Positions 17,513 to 25,766 of a stretch of 63,084 nucleotides of DNA are shown here, in pieces. Positions within the stretch are counted from its first letter, which is position 1. Each line of letters opens with the position of its first letter. The stretch is from Nonomuraea corallina. GTDB lineage: Bacteria; Actinomycetota; Actinomycetes; Streptosporangiales; Streptosporangiaceae. The position numbers and the translations under genes are program-made. Below the pieces are notes generated by a model. That model searched no databases. It was not told the origin of the DNA and saw only the letters and a program-made list of their open reading frames with translations. The DNA lies in assembly GCF_027620315.1 (NCBI RefSeq), contig NZ_JAPNNL010000020.1, forward strand, positions 1 to 63,084, read 5' to 3'.

Positions 17513-18969
17513 CCGGGACCTCCGTCCGGATCGTGGGCCAGGCGTGGCAGCCGCAGCGTGAACACGGCGCCGCCGTCCGGGGCGTTGGTGACGGTGAGGT
17601 CGCCTCGGTGCAGGCGCGCGTTCTCCCGTGCGATGGCCAGGCCGAGGCCGCTGCCCTCGGACCTGGCCCTGGCCGTGTCGGCCTTGTAGAAGCGGTCGAA
17701 CACCTGCGGCAGCACCGCTTCGGCCAGCCCCGGTCCGTGGTCGCGGACCTCCAGAGCGATCCAGTGCTGGTCGGCGCGGAGCCGTACCGATACCGGTGGC
17801 TCGCCGTGCCGCAGCGCGTTGCCGACGAGGTTCGCCAGGATGACGTCCACCCGGCGCGGGTCGAGCCGTGCCGTCACCGTGGCGGGTAGCTCGGTGCGCA
17901 CCGCTTCCGACCAGCCTCGGGCACGCAGGGTCGCCCGCACCAGCTCGGCCACGTCGACCTCGTTCAGCGCGAGGGCCGCGACGCCGGAGTCGAACCTGCT
18001 GATCTCGATGAGATCGTTGACCAGGCCGGTGAGGTTGAGCGTCTCCTGGCTGACCAGCCTGGCGGCCCTGCCCGCGGGCTCGGGCAGCCGCGCCGCCTCC
18101 TCCTCCAGGACGTCGGCGACCGCCGCGAGCGCGGCCAGCGGGGTGCGCAGCTCGTGGGACACGTCGGCCACGAACCGCCGGGCGTCGGCCTCCATCTCGC
18201 GGAGCTGCTTGACGTGCCGTTCCAGCTCGGCGGCGGTGGTGTTGAACGTACGCGCCACCTCTGCCAGCTCGTCGGAACCGCGAACCGTGATCCTGGTCCG
18301 CATCTCGCCCGCACCCAGCAGGCGTGCCGCCCGCCCGAGCTCGCGCACCGGGCGCAGCACGCCACGGGTGGCCAGCAACGCCAGGACGACCGCGAAGGCC
18401 AGGGACGCCCCACCGGTGAGCCAGGCCGACGAGGCGAGCTCGTCGATGCTGCGCTGTTCGGGAAGCAGGCTGCGCGCGGCGTAGACCTCGATGCCGGACA
18501 CCTTCGTCCGGTCCGGCTCGACGATCAGCAAAGCCGTGCCGATGATCAGGAACGGCTCGCCCCGCCACACCACGCGTTGCCACGCGATGCCGCCGCCCGC
18601 CACGACCCGCCGCATCTCCGCCGAGATCACCCCGGTATCCAGGATCGGCGGATTCCCGTCCGGTCTCCGGCACCCCAGCGGCACATGCGGCGAGCGCGCC
18701 TCACGGTAGGCCGCGACCGCGAAGCCGCACCGGTCGGTCACGGCGGCGGCGATCACGGCGAGCTCGTCCGGGCCCGGCGCCGGATTCCGCAACGGGAAGA
18801 GCGTCTCCAGACGGTCCTTCATCGCCTGCACCGCGGCATCCTGGGCCCGCTGCAAGATGGCGTTGCGGGCCAGGACGTAGCTCCCGCCGGACACCGCCGC
18901 CGCGGTGACCACACACAGCAGGGCGAAGGCGGACAACAACCGGACACGCAGCCCCAGGCTCGGCGCCAC
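17509..18969 (-). CDS. Sensor histidine kinase (EnvZ/PhoR type)
   Basis: A 486-residue membrane kinase. TM1 (about 10-32), an extracytoplasmic sensor of about 130 residues with two Cys, TM2 (about 168-190), HAMP, HisKA with the phospho-acceptor His in [13 protein letters not shown], then HATPase with N-box [15 protein letters not shown]1 DHGPGLAE and G2 [11 protein letters not shown]. The start is the GTG at 18969, 7 nt after the response-regulator stop; the frame upstream of it overlaps the regulator gene and codes nothing recognisable. The layout suggests an envelope-stress or cell-wall-signal sensor. Confidence 0.92.
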   Translation of the reverse strand: MAPSLGLRVRLLSAFALLCVVTAAAVSGGSYVLARNAILQRAQDAAVQAMKDRLETLFPLRNPAPGPDELAVIAAAVTDRCGFAVAAYREARSPHVPLGCRRPDGNPPILDTGVISAEMRRVVAGGGIAWQRVVWRGEPFLIIGTALLIVEPDRTKVSGIEVYAARSLLPEQRSIDELASSAWLTGGASLAFAVVLALLATRGVLRPVRELGRAARLLGAGEMRTRITVRGSDELAEVARTFNTTAAELERHVKQLREMEADARRFVADVSHELRTPLAALAAVADVLEEEAARLPEPAGRAARLVSQETLNLTGLVNDLIEISRFDSGVAALALNEVDVAELVRATLRARGWSEAVRTELPATVTARLDPRRVDVILANLVGNALRHGEPPVSVRLRADQHWIALEVRDHGPGLAEAVLPQVFDRFYKADTARARSEGSGLGLAIARENARLHRGDLTVTNAPDGGAVFTLRLPRLAHDPDGGPG

Positions 18970-18976
18970 CGGCGGC

Positions 18977-19651
18977 TCACACCGGCCCGAACCGGTACCC
19001 GAACCCGCGCACCGTCTGCACGTAGACGGGCGCCGCCGAGTCGTCCTCGATCTTCGCACGCAGTCGCTGCACGCACGCGTCCACCAGCCGCGAGTCGCCG
19101 AAATACCCGTGCTCCCACACCGACTCCAGCAACTGCTGGCGGCTGTGCACGCGGCCCGGCGTGCCGGACAGTTCGAGCAGCAGGCGCAACTCGGTCGGGG
19201 CCAGGCTGACCGGCACGTCGTGTCTGGTGACCACCAGCCCGGCCCGGTCGATGGTCAGGTCCCCATGCCGCTCAAGCTCCGCCTGGTCCCGGCCGATCCG
19301 CCGGAGCACCGCCCGGATGCGCGCTTCGAGCACCCTGGGCTGCACCGGCTTGACCACGTAGTCGTCGGCGCCCGCCTCCAACCCGGCGACCACGTCCAGG
19401 TCGTCGCCGCGCGCGGTCAGCATGATGATCGGTAACTCACCGGAGGCCCGGATCCGGCGGCAGACCTCGAACCCGTCCATGCCGGGCAACATCAGGTCGA
19501 GGATGACGACGTCGGGGAGGTCCGTACGCAGCCGATCGAGCCCCTGCTCGCCGGACTCCACCGCGCGCACCCGGTGCCCATGGCGGGTCAGGGCCAGTTC
19601 GAGACCCTCCCGTACGGCCGGGTCGTCCTCGATCAACAACACTCGTGACAT
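18977..19651 (-). CDS. OmpR/PhoB-family response regulator
   Basis: A receiver domain (MSRVLLIEDD; phospho-acceptor Asp in VVILDLMLPGMDG; Thr and Lys in MLTAR and VVKPV) joined to a winged-helix DNA-binding domain (SLAPTELRLLLEL, VDACVQRLRAKI, VRGFGYRF). It is first in the operon with the kinase and lipoprotein. The ATG at 19651 gives the family N-terminus; a GTG at 19666 with GGAG 6 nt upstream would add five residues. The VanY-like gene faces it across 191 bp and is a likely target. Confidence 0.93.
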   Translation of the reverse strand: MSRVLLIEDDPAVREGLELALTRHGHRVRAVESGEQGLDRLRTDLPDVVILDLMLPGMDGFEVCRRIRASGELPIIMLTARGDDLDVVAGLEAGADDYVVKPVQPRVLEARIRAVLRRIGRDQAELERHGDLTIDRAGLVVTRHDVPVSLAPTELRLLLELSGTPGRVHSRQQLLESVWEHGYFGDSRLVDACVQRLRAKIEDDSAAPVYVQTVRGFGYRFGPV

Positions 19652-19842
19652 GCCGCCGAGTTTCACAGGAGGCTCCGTAGCTCGCCCGCCGGTCGACCTC
19701 GTCCACTGTCGTCCGGTCGTGTCCCCGCATCGTCAGCGCCAGGTCATGGTTGTGTCACGGTCGCGGACGGCGGCGGTCGCCGTCGACGGACCATGACATG
19801 CGGCTGACAACGCGCGTACACGCGACGCCAATCGTAGGCGTC

Positions 19843-20412
19843 ATGGACGAACCACGCACTCTCCCCCTTCGGCGCCGAGACCGGCTGTACACCGCGGTCA
19901 CGTGGGTGCTCGCCGTGCTCCTGCTGCCCGCTGCGCTGGTCCGCCATCCGGGCCGCGCCCGCGAACTGGCCTGCGGCTGGGCGTTGGGGCTGCGCTTCCC
20001 CGCCGAGGACCTCACCGGTCTCACCGACGGCGCCAGGGCGGCGTTCACCGCGGCGCGCACCGAGGCGCTCTGGCGTCACGGCCAGCTCATCGGTCTCACC
20101 TCGGGCTACCGCGATCCCCTTGTCCAGCAACTGATGTTCGACGATGCGGTGCGTCGCTCCGGCTCCCCGGCGTTGGCCCGGATGCTCGTGTTACCAGCGG
20201 TGGAATCCAGCCACGTCAAAGGCATCGCGCTGGACGTCCGCCCGCACGAAGGCGCGCGCTGGCTTGAGGAGCACGGTGCCCGCTACGACCTCTACCGCAT
20301 GTACGACAACGAGTGGTGGCACTTCGAGTACCACCCGGACAGCGACGGCGCGCCGCCGCGACGACCCCACCCCGGCGTGGGCCGCGTCATGGAGCACGGG
20401 GACCACCTGTAG
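19843..20412 (+). CDS. D-alanyl-D-alanine carboxypeptidase, VanY/M15B-like, membrane-anchored
   Basis: A 189-residue zinc peptidase with an N-terminal hydrophobic anchor (about 18-37). The M15 motif SxHxxGxAxD is SSHVKGIALD, and EWWHFEYHP supplies the catalytic Glu and third zinc ligand; GLTSGYRD is also typical. It trims the terminal D-Ala of peptidoglycan stems. It lies divergently beside an envelope-type two-component system, recalling vanRS-vanY arrangements, although no vanHAX genes are present. The ATG at 19843 is preferred; an in-frame ATG at 19798 exists. Confidence 0.85.
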   Translation: MDEPRTLPLRRRDRLYTAVTWVLAVLLLPAALVRHPGRARELACGWALGLRFPAEDLTGLTDGARAAFTAARTEALWRHGQLIGLTSGYRDPLVQQLMFDDAVRRSGSPALARMLVLPAVESSHVKGIALDVRPHEGARWLEEHGARYDLYRMYDNEWWHFEYHPDSDGAPPRRPHPGVGRVMEHGDHL

Positions 20413-20659
20413 CCCGGCTACCGCGTTCCAGCTCGGCCTCGCCGCGGGCCTGCTGGGCGCGCTGGTCTGGCGCGACGCGCTCTTCGTCGCCCTGCTGGGC
20501 GGCTCGGTGGGTACGGTCGTGCACGCGATCTCGCACATCCTGGACCGCGACCTCGGCGGCAACCCGAGCGACCCGTACACGCTGAGCGCGCTGGCCCTGG
20601 CGGTGGTGGCCGGGACGGTGCTGCGGTGGCGGTCGACGCGGGAGGCGCGGCCGGACTAA
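20413..20659 (+). pseudogene. C-terminal remnant of a small membrane protein
   Basis: The frame reads from about SPATAFQLGLAAG through LVWRDALFVALLGG and HAISHILDRDLGG to a stop at 20657. This looks like the second half of a roughly 130-residue actinobacterial membrane protein. No ATG, GTG or TTG occurs at a usable position; the frame only opens upstream because it runs through the VanY gene in another frame. The N-terminal half and promoter seem to have been deleted at the VanY junction. The stop overlaps the convergent soxR stop. Family identity is from memory of the pattern, not a search. Confidence 0.6.
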
Positions 20660-21135
20660 CGGCAGGTGGTGGGGGTGCAGATCCGGGTGTCGATGCGCCT
20701 GGCCCCGGGCCCTTCGGCGCCGAGCCGGTCCTGGGGGTTGGCCAGCGCGCAGCGGTCGAGCGAGAGGCAGCCGCAGCCGATGCAGTCGGTGAGGTCGTCG
20801 CGGAGCCGTTGCAGCTGCTCGATGCGGTCGTCGAGCTCGCCGCGCCAGGCGGCCGAGAGCCGGGCCCAGTCGTCGCGGGTCGGGGTGCGGTTCTCGGGCA
20901 GCTCGGCCAGGGCGTCCTTGATGGTCTTGAGCGGGATGCCGAGGCGCTGGGACAGCCGGATGAACGCCACCCTGCGCAGCGTGTCGCGGCTGTAGCGGCG
21001 CTGGTTGCCGGCCGTGCGCCGGCTGGCGATCAGGCCCTTGGACTCGTAGAAGTGCAGGGCCGACACGGCGACGCCGCTGCGCTCGGCGAGCTGCCCGACG
21101 CTCAGTTCGCGGGAGTTCCAGGCCACGTTGGTCAC
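20656..21135 (-). CDS. soxR: SoxR, redox-sensitive MerR-family activator
   Basis: A 159-residue MerR-type regulator: winged helix ([26 protein letters not shown]), dimerisation helix, and the [2Fe-2S] motif [12 protein letters not shown] (CxxCxCxxxxxC) near residue 120. In actinomycetes SoxR senses redox-active metabolites rather than superoxide (family knowledge). The GTG at 21135 is adopted; the N-terminal few residues are uncertain because an operator-like repeat lies 2 bp upstream, and GTG 21126 is possible. It is last in a minus-strand series behind the ABC exporter and phosphoesterase. Confidence 0.93.
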   Translation of the reverse strand: MTNVAWNSRELSVGQLAERSGVAVSALHFYESKGLIASRRTAGNQRRYSRDTLRRVAFIRLSQRLGIPLKTIKDALAELPENRTPTRDDWARLSAAWRGELDDRIEQLQRLRDDLTDCIGCGCLSLDRCALANPQDRLGAEGPGARRIDTRICTPTTCR

Positions 21136-21137
21136 AA

Positions 21138-21155
21138 CCTGGAGTTTACTTGAGG
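21138..21155. promoter_or_regulatory. SoxR-box-like inverted repeat
   Basis: CCTGGAGT-TT-ACTTGAGG. The right arm matches the known SoxR half-site exactly and the left differs at two positions from CCTCAAGT. It sits 2 bp before the soxR start codon and overlaps the 3' end of the phosphoesterase gene. Autoregulation is the simplest reading. Confidence 0.6.
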
Positions 21156-21871
21156 ATGATCGGCCGGAAATGGGTCACCAGGTTCCCGCCGTCGAACAGG
21201 TGCAGGGCGAACGCGGGCGGCAGGTCGTACGCGATAGGGATCCATTCGGCGGTCTCCCGGCTGGTCAGGCCGGTCGAGACGACGCCCGGGGCGACGACGA
21301 GCGGCAGCCCGGCGAAGCTGGTCTGGGCGGAGGTGTGCGCGTGACCGGTCAGCACCGCCACCACGTGCGGGTGGCGGGCCAGCAGCCCGGCGAGCCGCTC
21401 CGGCTCACGCAGGCCGATCTCGTCGACGTACGGGATGCCGAGCGGGACGGGCGGGTGGTGCAGGCCCACGAAGGCCGGCACCTCCGGCCGCTCGGCGAGC
21501 ACCCCGTCGAGCCAGGCCAGCGTCTGGTCGGCGAGGAACCCGTACGCCTGGCCGGGCACGCTGGAGTCGGCCAGCGCGAGCGTCACCTCGTCCAGCCTGA
21601 GCACCTGGTTGGCGGGGCCGATCCGCTTGTCGAACTCGGGCACCGAGTCGTGGTTGCCCGGGCAGACGATCAGCGGGGTGGCGACGCGCATCAGCGCGGC
21701 CGCGGTGTCGTACTCCTCCGGCAGGGCGTGGTCGGCGATGTCGCCGGTGACCAGGATCGCGTCGAGGCCGAGAGAGTCGACGTGGCGCAGGACCGCGGCG
21801 GCCCGGTCGGCGCTGACCGGGGTGCCGCCGATGTGGATGTCACTGATCTGAGCGAAGGCCACCATGGTCAC
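21146..21871 (-). CDS. Calcineurin-type metallophosphoesterase (CpdA-like)
   Basis: A 241-residue enzyme with the complete metal-binding set: DIHIGG (DxH), VTGDIAD (GDxxD), CPGNHDS (GNHD), GLHHPP and TGHAHTS (GHxH). The overall form resembles 3',5'-cyclic nucleotide phosphodiesterases of the CpdA group; the substrate is not proven. It starts at GTG 21871 or ATG 21865, only a few bases after the ABC permease stop, and runs into soxR, so the four genes may be one transcript. Confidence 0.85.
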   Translation of the reverse strand: MTMVAFAQISDIHIGGTPVSADRAAAVLRHVDSLGLDAILVTGDIADHALPEEYDTAAALMRVATPLIVCPGNHDSVPEFDKRIGPANQVLRLDEVTLALADSSVPGQAYGFLADQTLAWLDGVLAERPEVPAFVGLHHPPVPLGIPYVDEIGLREPERLAGLLARHPHVVAVLTGHAHTSAQTSFAGLPLVVAPGVVSTGLTSRETAEWIPIAYDLPPAFALHLFDGGNLVTHFRPIILK

Positions 21872-21874
21872 AAA

Positions 21875-22609
21875 CTACTCCCACTTGAACATGCGTACAG
21901 CGAGTCCGGTGAACAGGACCAGTCCGACGAGCATGACGGCCAGGTGGGGCAGTTGCGGCCAGTCGCCGGCCCAGGTGTCGCGCATCGCGTTGACGAACGG
22001 CCCGACCACGGAGTAGTCGCTGATCGTGCGCAGGGTGTCCGGCATGATCTCGCGCGGGATCCACATGCCGGCCACGAACAGCAGCGGGAACATCGCCACC
22101 GAGCCGATGCCGGGCGCGGACTTGCTGTTGGGCGCGACGGCGGCGATCACCAGGCCGAGCGCCAGCATCGCGGCGGCGCCGAGCAGGAACACGAGCAGGA
22201 ATCCGAAGAGCTGCTGGGGAATGTGCGAGCCGAGCACCAGCCGGCCCGCGACGATCACTACGACGGCGCTGATCAGAGCCATGACCAAGTTGAGCAGGAG
22301 CTGCGCGCCGAGCAGCCGGCCCGGGTGCATCGGCGTGGTCGACATCCGGCGCAGCACGCCCTGCTCCCGATAGGTGGCCATCGAGCCGGGGAGCACGGTG
22401 AACGCGGTCGTCAGCAGCGCGAGCAGGATCATCTGGGCGGGCAGCTGGGCGTCGACGAACCGCTGCCCGCCGAGGTTCGGGTCGGGCTTCTGCAGGTCGG
22501 GGATCTGGCCGAGGACCAGCAGCAGGCCGACGGGGAGCGCGAGCGTCAGCGCGGCGGCGAGCCAGTCGCGCCCGAGCAGCTTGGTCTCCACGAGCAGGAT
22601 CTTGTTCAT
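21875..22609 (-). CDS. ABC-2 type transporter permease
   Basis: A 244-residue permease with six membrane helices. Family marks are YREQGVLRRMSTTPMHPGRLL after the second helix and LGLVIAAVAPNSKSA. The ATG at 22609 overlaps the ATPase stop by 4 nt. With the ATPase it forms an exporter of the drug/lipid class; such pairs are often divergent from, and controlled by, a two-component system, as seen here. Confidence 0.9.
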   Translation of the reverse strand: MNKILLVETKLLGRDWLAAALTLALPVGLLLVLGQIPDLQKPDPNLGGQRFVDAQLPAQMILLALLTTAFTVLPGSMATYREQGVLRRMSTTPMHPGRLLGAQLLLNLVMALISAVVVIVAGRLVLGSHIPQQLFGFLLVFLLGAAAMLALGLVIAAVAPNSKSAPGIGSVAMFPLLFVAGMWIPREIMPDTLRTISDYSVVGPFVNAMRDTWAGDWPQLPHLAVMLVGLVLFTGLAVRMFKWE

Positions 22610-23511
22610 GCCAGCTTCCTTCCGGTGAGTGCGAGGAACGCGTCGTCCAGCGTGGCCTGCTCGATCCGCAGGTCGTTGGGGACGATGCCCTGTTCGGCGA
22701 GGGCGAGCGTGACGGCCGGGGCCAGGTTGCCGGTGCCGGTGACGACCACCTGGCCGCCCGTCCGGACGACCTCCTTGACCTCCGGAAGGGACGTCAGCAC
22801 GGAGTCGGCCACGGGCGCGGACGGCCGGAACCGCACCTTCTGCTCGCCGCCGACCCGGGCCACGAGCCCGGAGGGCGAGTCGACGGCGGCGACCCGGCCG
22901 GAGTCGATGAGCGCGACGCGGTCGCAGAGCCGCTCGGCCTCCTCCATGAAGTGGGTGACGAGCACGATCGTCACGCCGGAGTCGCGCACCCGCTCGACCA
23001 ACTCCCACGTGTCGCGGCGGGCCTGCGGGTCGAGCCCGGTGGTCAGCTCGTCCAGCACGGCGATGCGCGGCTTGCCGACGAGCGCGAGCGCGACGGAGAG
23101 CCGCTGGCGCTGGCCGCCGGAGAGCTTGCCGAACATGGTGTCGCGCTTGGCGGTCAGGCCGACCCGCTCCAGCAGCTCCCGCCAGTCGGCGGGCTCGGCG
23201 TAGAAGGAGGCGTACAGGTCGAGCGCCTCCCACACCTTGATCTTCTCGGGCAGCGCGGCGCTCTGCAGCTGGACGCCCAGCACCCGGCGGAGCGCGTCCC
23301 GGTCCGCCACGGGGTCGATGCCGGCCACCCGGAGGGTGCCGCGGTCGGGGACGCGCAGGCCCGACACGCACTCGACGGTGGTGGTCTTGCCCGCGCCGTT
23401 CGGTCCGAGGATGCCGAAGATCTCACCGGCCCGTACCTCGAACGACACGTCGTCCACCGCCACGTGGTCCTTGTAGCGCTTGTGGAGGTTCTTCACCTCG
23501 ATGACGTTCAT
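22606..23511 (-). CDS. ABC transporter ATP-binding protein (drug/antibiotic exporter type)
   Basis: A 301-residue ATPase: Walker A GPNGAGKTT, Q-loop VQLQSAALPEKI, signature LSGGQRQR, Walker B IAVLDELTTGLD and the H-loop VLVTHFMEEAE. The C-terminal extension of about 80 residues is typical of DrrA/CcmA-like exporters. The ATG at 23511 starts the usual MNVIEVKNLHKRY; reading further upstream has no family match. The divergent kinase gene starts 110 bp away. Confidence 0.93.
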   Translation of the reverse strand: MNVIEVKNLHKRYKDHVAVDDVSFEVRAGEIFGILGPNGAGKTTTVECVSGLRVPDRGTLRVAGIDPVADRDALRRVLGVQLQSAALPEKIKVWEALDLYASFYAEPADWRELLERVGLTAKRDTMFGKLSGGQRQRLSVALALVGKPRIAVLDELTTGLDPQARRDTWELVERVRDSGVTIVLVTHFMEEAERLCDRVALIDSGRVAAVDSPSGLVARVGGEQKVRFRPSAPVADSVLTSLPEVKEVVRTGGQVVVTGTGNLAPAVTLALAEQGIVPNDLRIEQATLDDAFLALTGRKLA

Positions 23512-23585
23512 GCTGACGACGCTAGGGACGCCCTTTCTGGCGGGGAATCGCGCTGGTTGCCGGGTGAGGGTGTACTTAGATGCAA

Positions 23586-23612
23586 TGTGCGGGCCCGCGC
23601 GCATCCCGCACA
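23586..23612. promoter_or_regulatory. Inverted repeat between ABC exporter and two-component genes
   Basis: TGTGCGGG (23586-23593) and CCCGCACA (23605-23612), perfect 8-bp arms with an 11-bp spacer, about one helical turn. It ends just before the kinase ribosome-binding site (GGAGG, 23614). A binding site for the response regulator, serving both divergent promoters, is a reasonable guess. Confidence 0.45.
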
Positions 23613-23620
23613 CTGGAGGC

Positions 23621-25051
23621 ATGGTGCGCAAGTTCGGTCACGTCCTGTGGTTGCTCGTGCTCGTGATCGTCGAGCTCCTGACGCTCGCGTCCACGTTGCT
23701 GGCCGTGATCCTCACCTTCGGCCTGGGCATGGTGTTCGTGCTCCCGCCGCAGGTGCGGATGATCAGGTGGGTGGCGGAGGTGACGCGGGACCTGGTGAGA
23801 GCCTCGGCCGGGATCGTCATCGAGCCCCCGTACCTGCCGAAGCCGCCGCCCCCGCAACCGCAGGCCGACGGCCTCTACCGGTCGCACCGCACGCTTTACA
23901 AGTCGCCCCGGATGCCCGCCTGGAACAACCTCTGGAACTGGCTGATCACCGACCCGGCGACCTGGCGCGACGGGCTCTGGCTGCTGCTCGACCCGTTCAT
24001 CAAGCTGATGCTGCTGCCGCTGCTGATCCTGCTCCCCGGTCGCGGCCTGCGCCTGTACGGGCTCTGGTGCGAGCTGCTGCTCGCCGCCACCGCGTCGAGC
24101 CGCCTGGCCGGTCAGGTCAACCGCCTCAACCGGGTACGCAACCTCGCCGTGGACACGCAGGCGGCCGAGATGCGCAGGATCGAGCGCGACCTGCACGACG
24201 GCACGCAGGCCAGGCTGGTGGCGCTCGGCATGACGATCGGCGCCGCCGAGCAGCTCATGGAGTCCGACCCGAACGCGGCCAGGGCGCTGATGGCCAAGGC
24301 CAGGGAGGCGTCTGCGGAGACGCTGACCGAGCTGCGCCGGGTGATCCGCGGCATCCACCCGCCGGTGCTGGCCGAGCGCGGGCTAGGCGACGCCGTGCGG
24401 GCCCTGGCCATCGACAGCCCGCTGCGGGTGTCGGTCGAGGTGGACCTGCCGCACCGGCCGGAGTCGCCGGTGGAGGCGGCCGCGTACTTCGCGGTCAGCG
24501 AGCTGCTGGCCAACGCCGCCCGGCACGGCGGGGCGGAGTCGGTCGAGATCGACATCAGTGGCAACGGCCAGAACCTGCGCATCACCGTCACCGACGACGG
24601 GTGGGGCGGCGCCGACCCGGCCAAGGGCAGCGGCCTGTCCGGGATCGAGCGCCGGCTGGCGGCCTTCGACGGCGTGATGGCGGTCCACAGCCCGCCGGGC
24701 GGGCCGACGACGGTCACCATGGAACTGCCGAAGGTGCTGCCCCAGCACTGGGCCGGCGACCTGCCGAAGCTGCCGCGCTGGAAGATGATCACGGTGTTGT
24801 TCCTGTGGTCGACGGCCTGGTGCCCGTTGTTCCCGCAGGGGATCGTGGCCGGCGTCTTCAAGCTGATCGACTTCGAGGAGAAGAGCTGGTTCCTCGCGCT
24901 GTACCTGCCGGAGCCGTGGCAGTGGCCGACGATCGCGTTCATGATCCTGCTCGGCACCGCCATGTTCGTGGCCGCGGTGGCGATCCCTGCCCACCACAAG
25001 GAGGCGCCGCGGGCGCCCCGGCCCCTGGCGGGGAACATGGGGTTCTGCTGA
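23621..25051 (+). CDS. NarL-type sensor histidine kinase with C-terminal membrane helices
   Basis: A 476-residue kinase. Two N-terminal helices (about 7-45), a Pro-rich loop, another membrane pair (about 118-155), then HisKA_3 with His in RIERDLHDGTQARLVALGM and HATPase with SELLANAARHGG, DDGWGG and GSGLSGIERRL. Unusually, two more hydrophobic segments follow the ATPase (about 388-412 and 435-460), placing the kinase core between membrane parts. The ATG at 23621 has a strong GGAGG 3 nt earlier. It is coupled to the regulator gene by TGATG. Confidence 0.9.
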   Translation: MVRKFGHVLWLLVLVIVELLTLASTLLAVILTFGLGMVFVLPPQVRMIRWVAEVTRDLVRASAGIVIEPPYLPKPPPPQPQADGLYRSHRTLYKSPRMPAWNNLWNWLITDPATWRDGLWLLLDPFIKLMLLPLLILLPGRGLRLYGLWCELLLAATASSRLAGQVNRLNRVRNLAVDTQAAEMRRIERDLHDGTQARLVALGMTIGAAEQLMESDPNAARALMAKAREASAETLTELRRVIRGIHPPVLAERGLGDAVRALAIDSPLRVSVEVDLPHRPESPVEAAAYFAVSELLANAARHGGAESVEIDISGNGQNLRITVTDDGWGGADPAKGSGLSGIERRLAAFDGVMAVHSPPGGPTTVTMELPKVLPQHWAGDLPKLPRWKMITVLFLWSTAWCPLFPQGIVAGVFKLIDFEEKSWFLALYLPEPWQWPTIAFMILLGTAMFVAAVAIPAHHKEAPRAPRPLAGNMGFC

Positions 25052-25701
25052 TGAACAGGGTGCTCGTCGCGGAGGACCTCTACCTGCTCAGGGACGGGCT
25101 GGTCCGCCTGCTGCAGGCGTACGGATTCGACGTGGTCGCCGCCGTCGAGAGCGGCCCCGAGCTGCTCAAGGGCCTGGTGGAGCTGCGTCCCGACGTGTCG
25201 GTGGTGGACGTGCGGCTGCCGCCGACGTTCACCGACGAAGGGCTGCAGGCGGCGCTGCAGGCCCGCACGAAGGTGCCGGGCCTGCCGATCCTGGTACTGT
25301 CGCAGCACGTCGAGCAGCTCTACGCGCGCGAGCTGCTGGCCGACGGCTCCGGCGGCATCGGCTACCTGCTGAAGGACCGGGTGTTCAACGCCGAGCAGTT
25401 CATCGACGCGGTGCGCCGGGTCGCGGCGGGCGGCACCGCGATGGACCCCGAGGTCATCTCCAAGCTGCTGGCCAGCAACGCCAAGAACGAGCCGCTGGCC
25501 GCGCTCACCCCGCGCGAGCGCGAGGTGCTGGAGCAGATGGCGGAGGGCCGCTCCAACGCCGCCATCTCCCAGCGTCTCTACCTGAGCGAGAGCGCCGTGG
25601 CCAAGCACACGGCCGGCATCTTCGGCAAGCTGGGCCTGGCCCCGTCCGACGATGACAACCGCAGGGTGCTGGCCGTCCTGGCCTACCTGAACAGCCGCTG
25701 A
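25051..25701 (+). CDS. NarL/FixJ-family response regulator
   Basis: A 216-residue regulator: receiver domain (VLVAEDLYLLRDG; phospho-acceptor Asp in VSVVDVRLPP; Lys in YLLKDR) and a LuxR-type helix-turn-helix (LTPREREVLEQMAEGRSNAAISQRL). Its ATG shares one base with the kinase stop. The cognate kinase is immediately upstream and the likely target, the ABC exporter, is divergent. Confidence 0.93.
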   Translation: MNRVLVAEDLYLLRDGLVRLLQAYGFDVVAAVESGPELLKGLVELRPDVSVVDVRLPPTFTDEGLQAALQARTKVPGLPILVLSQHVEQLYARELLADGSGGIGYLLKDRVFNAEQFIDAVRRVAAGGTAMDPEVISKLLASNAKNEPLAALTPREREVLEQMAEGRSNAAISQRLYLSESAVAKHTAGIFGKLGLAPSDDDNRRVLAVLAYLNSR

Positions 25702-25766
25702 CGGAAGGCTCTGTCAGTGGTCTCGGATACCTTCTAAAGGCATGCCGAGAAGAAAGGGTCGATCAG

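Noticed and set aside
20413..20659. Frameshift joining the fragment to the VanY-like gene
   Set aside because: The two parts belong to unrelated proteins; the VanY-like product is complete to its last motif, so a deletion is simpler than a frameshift.
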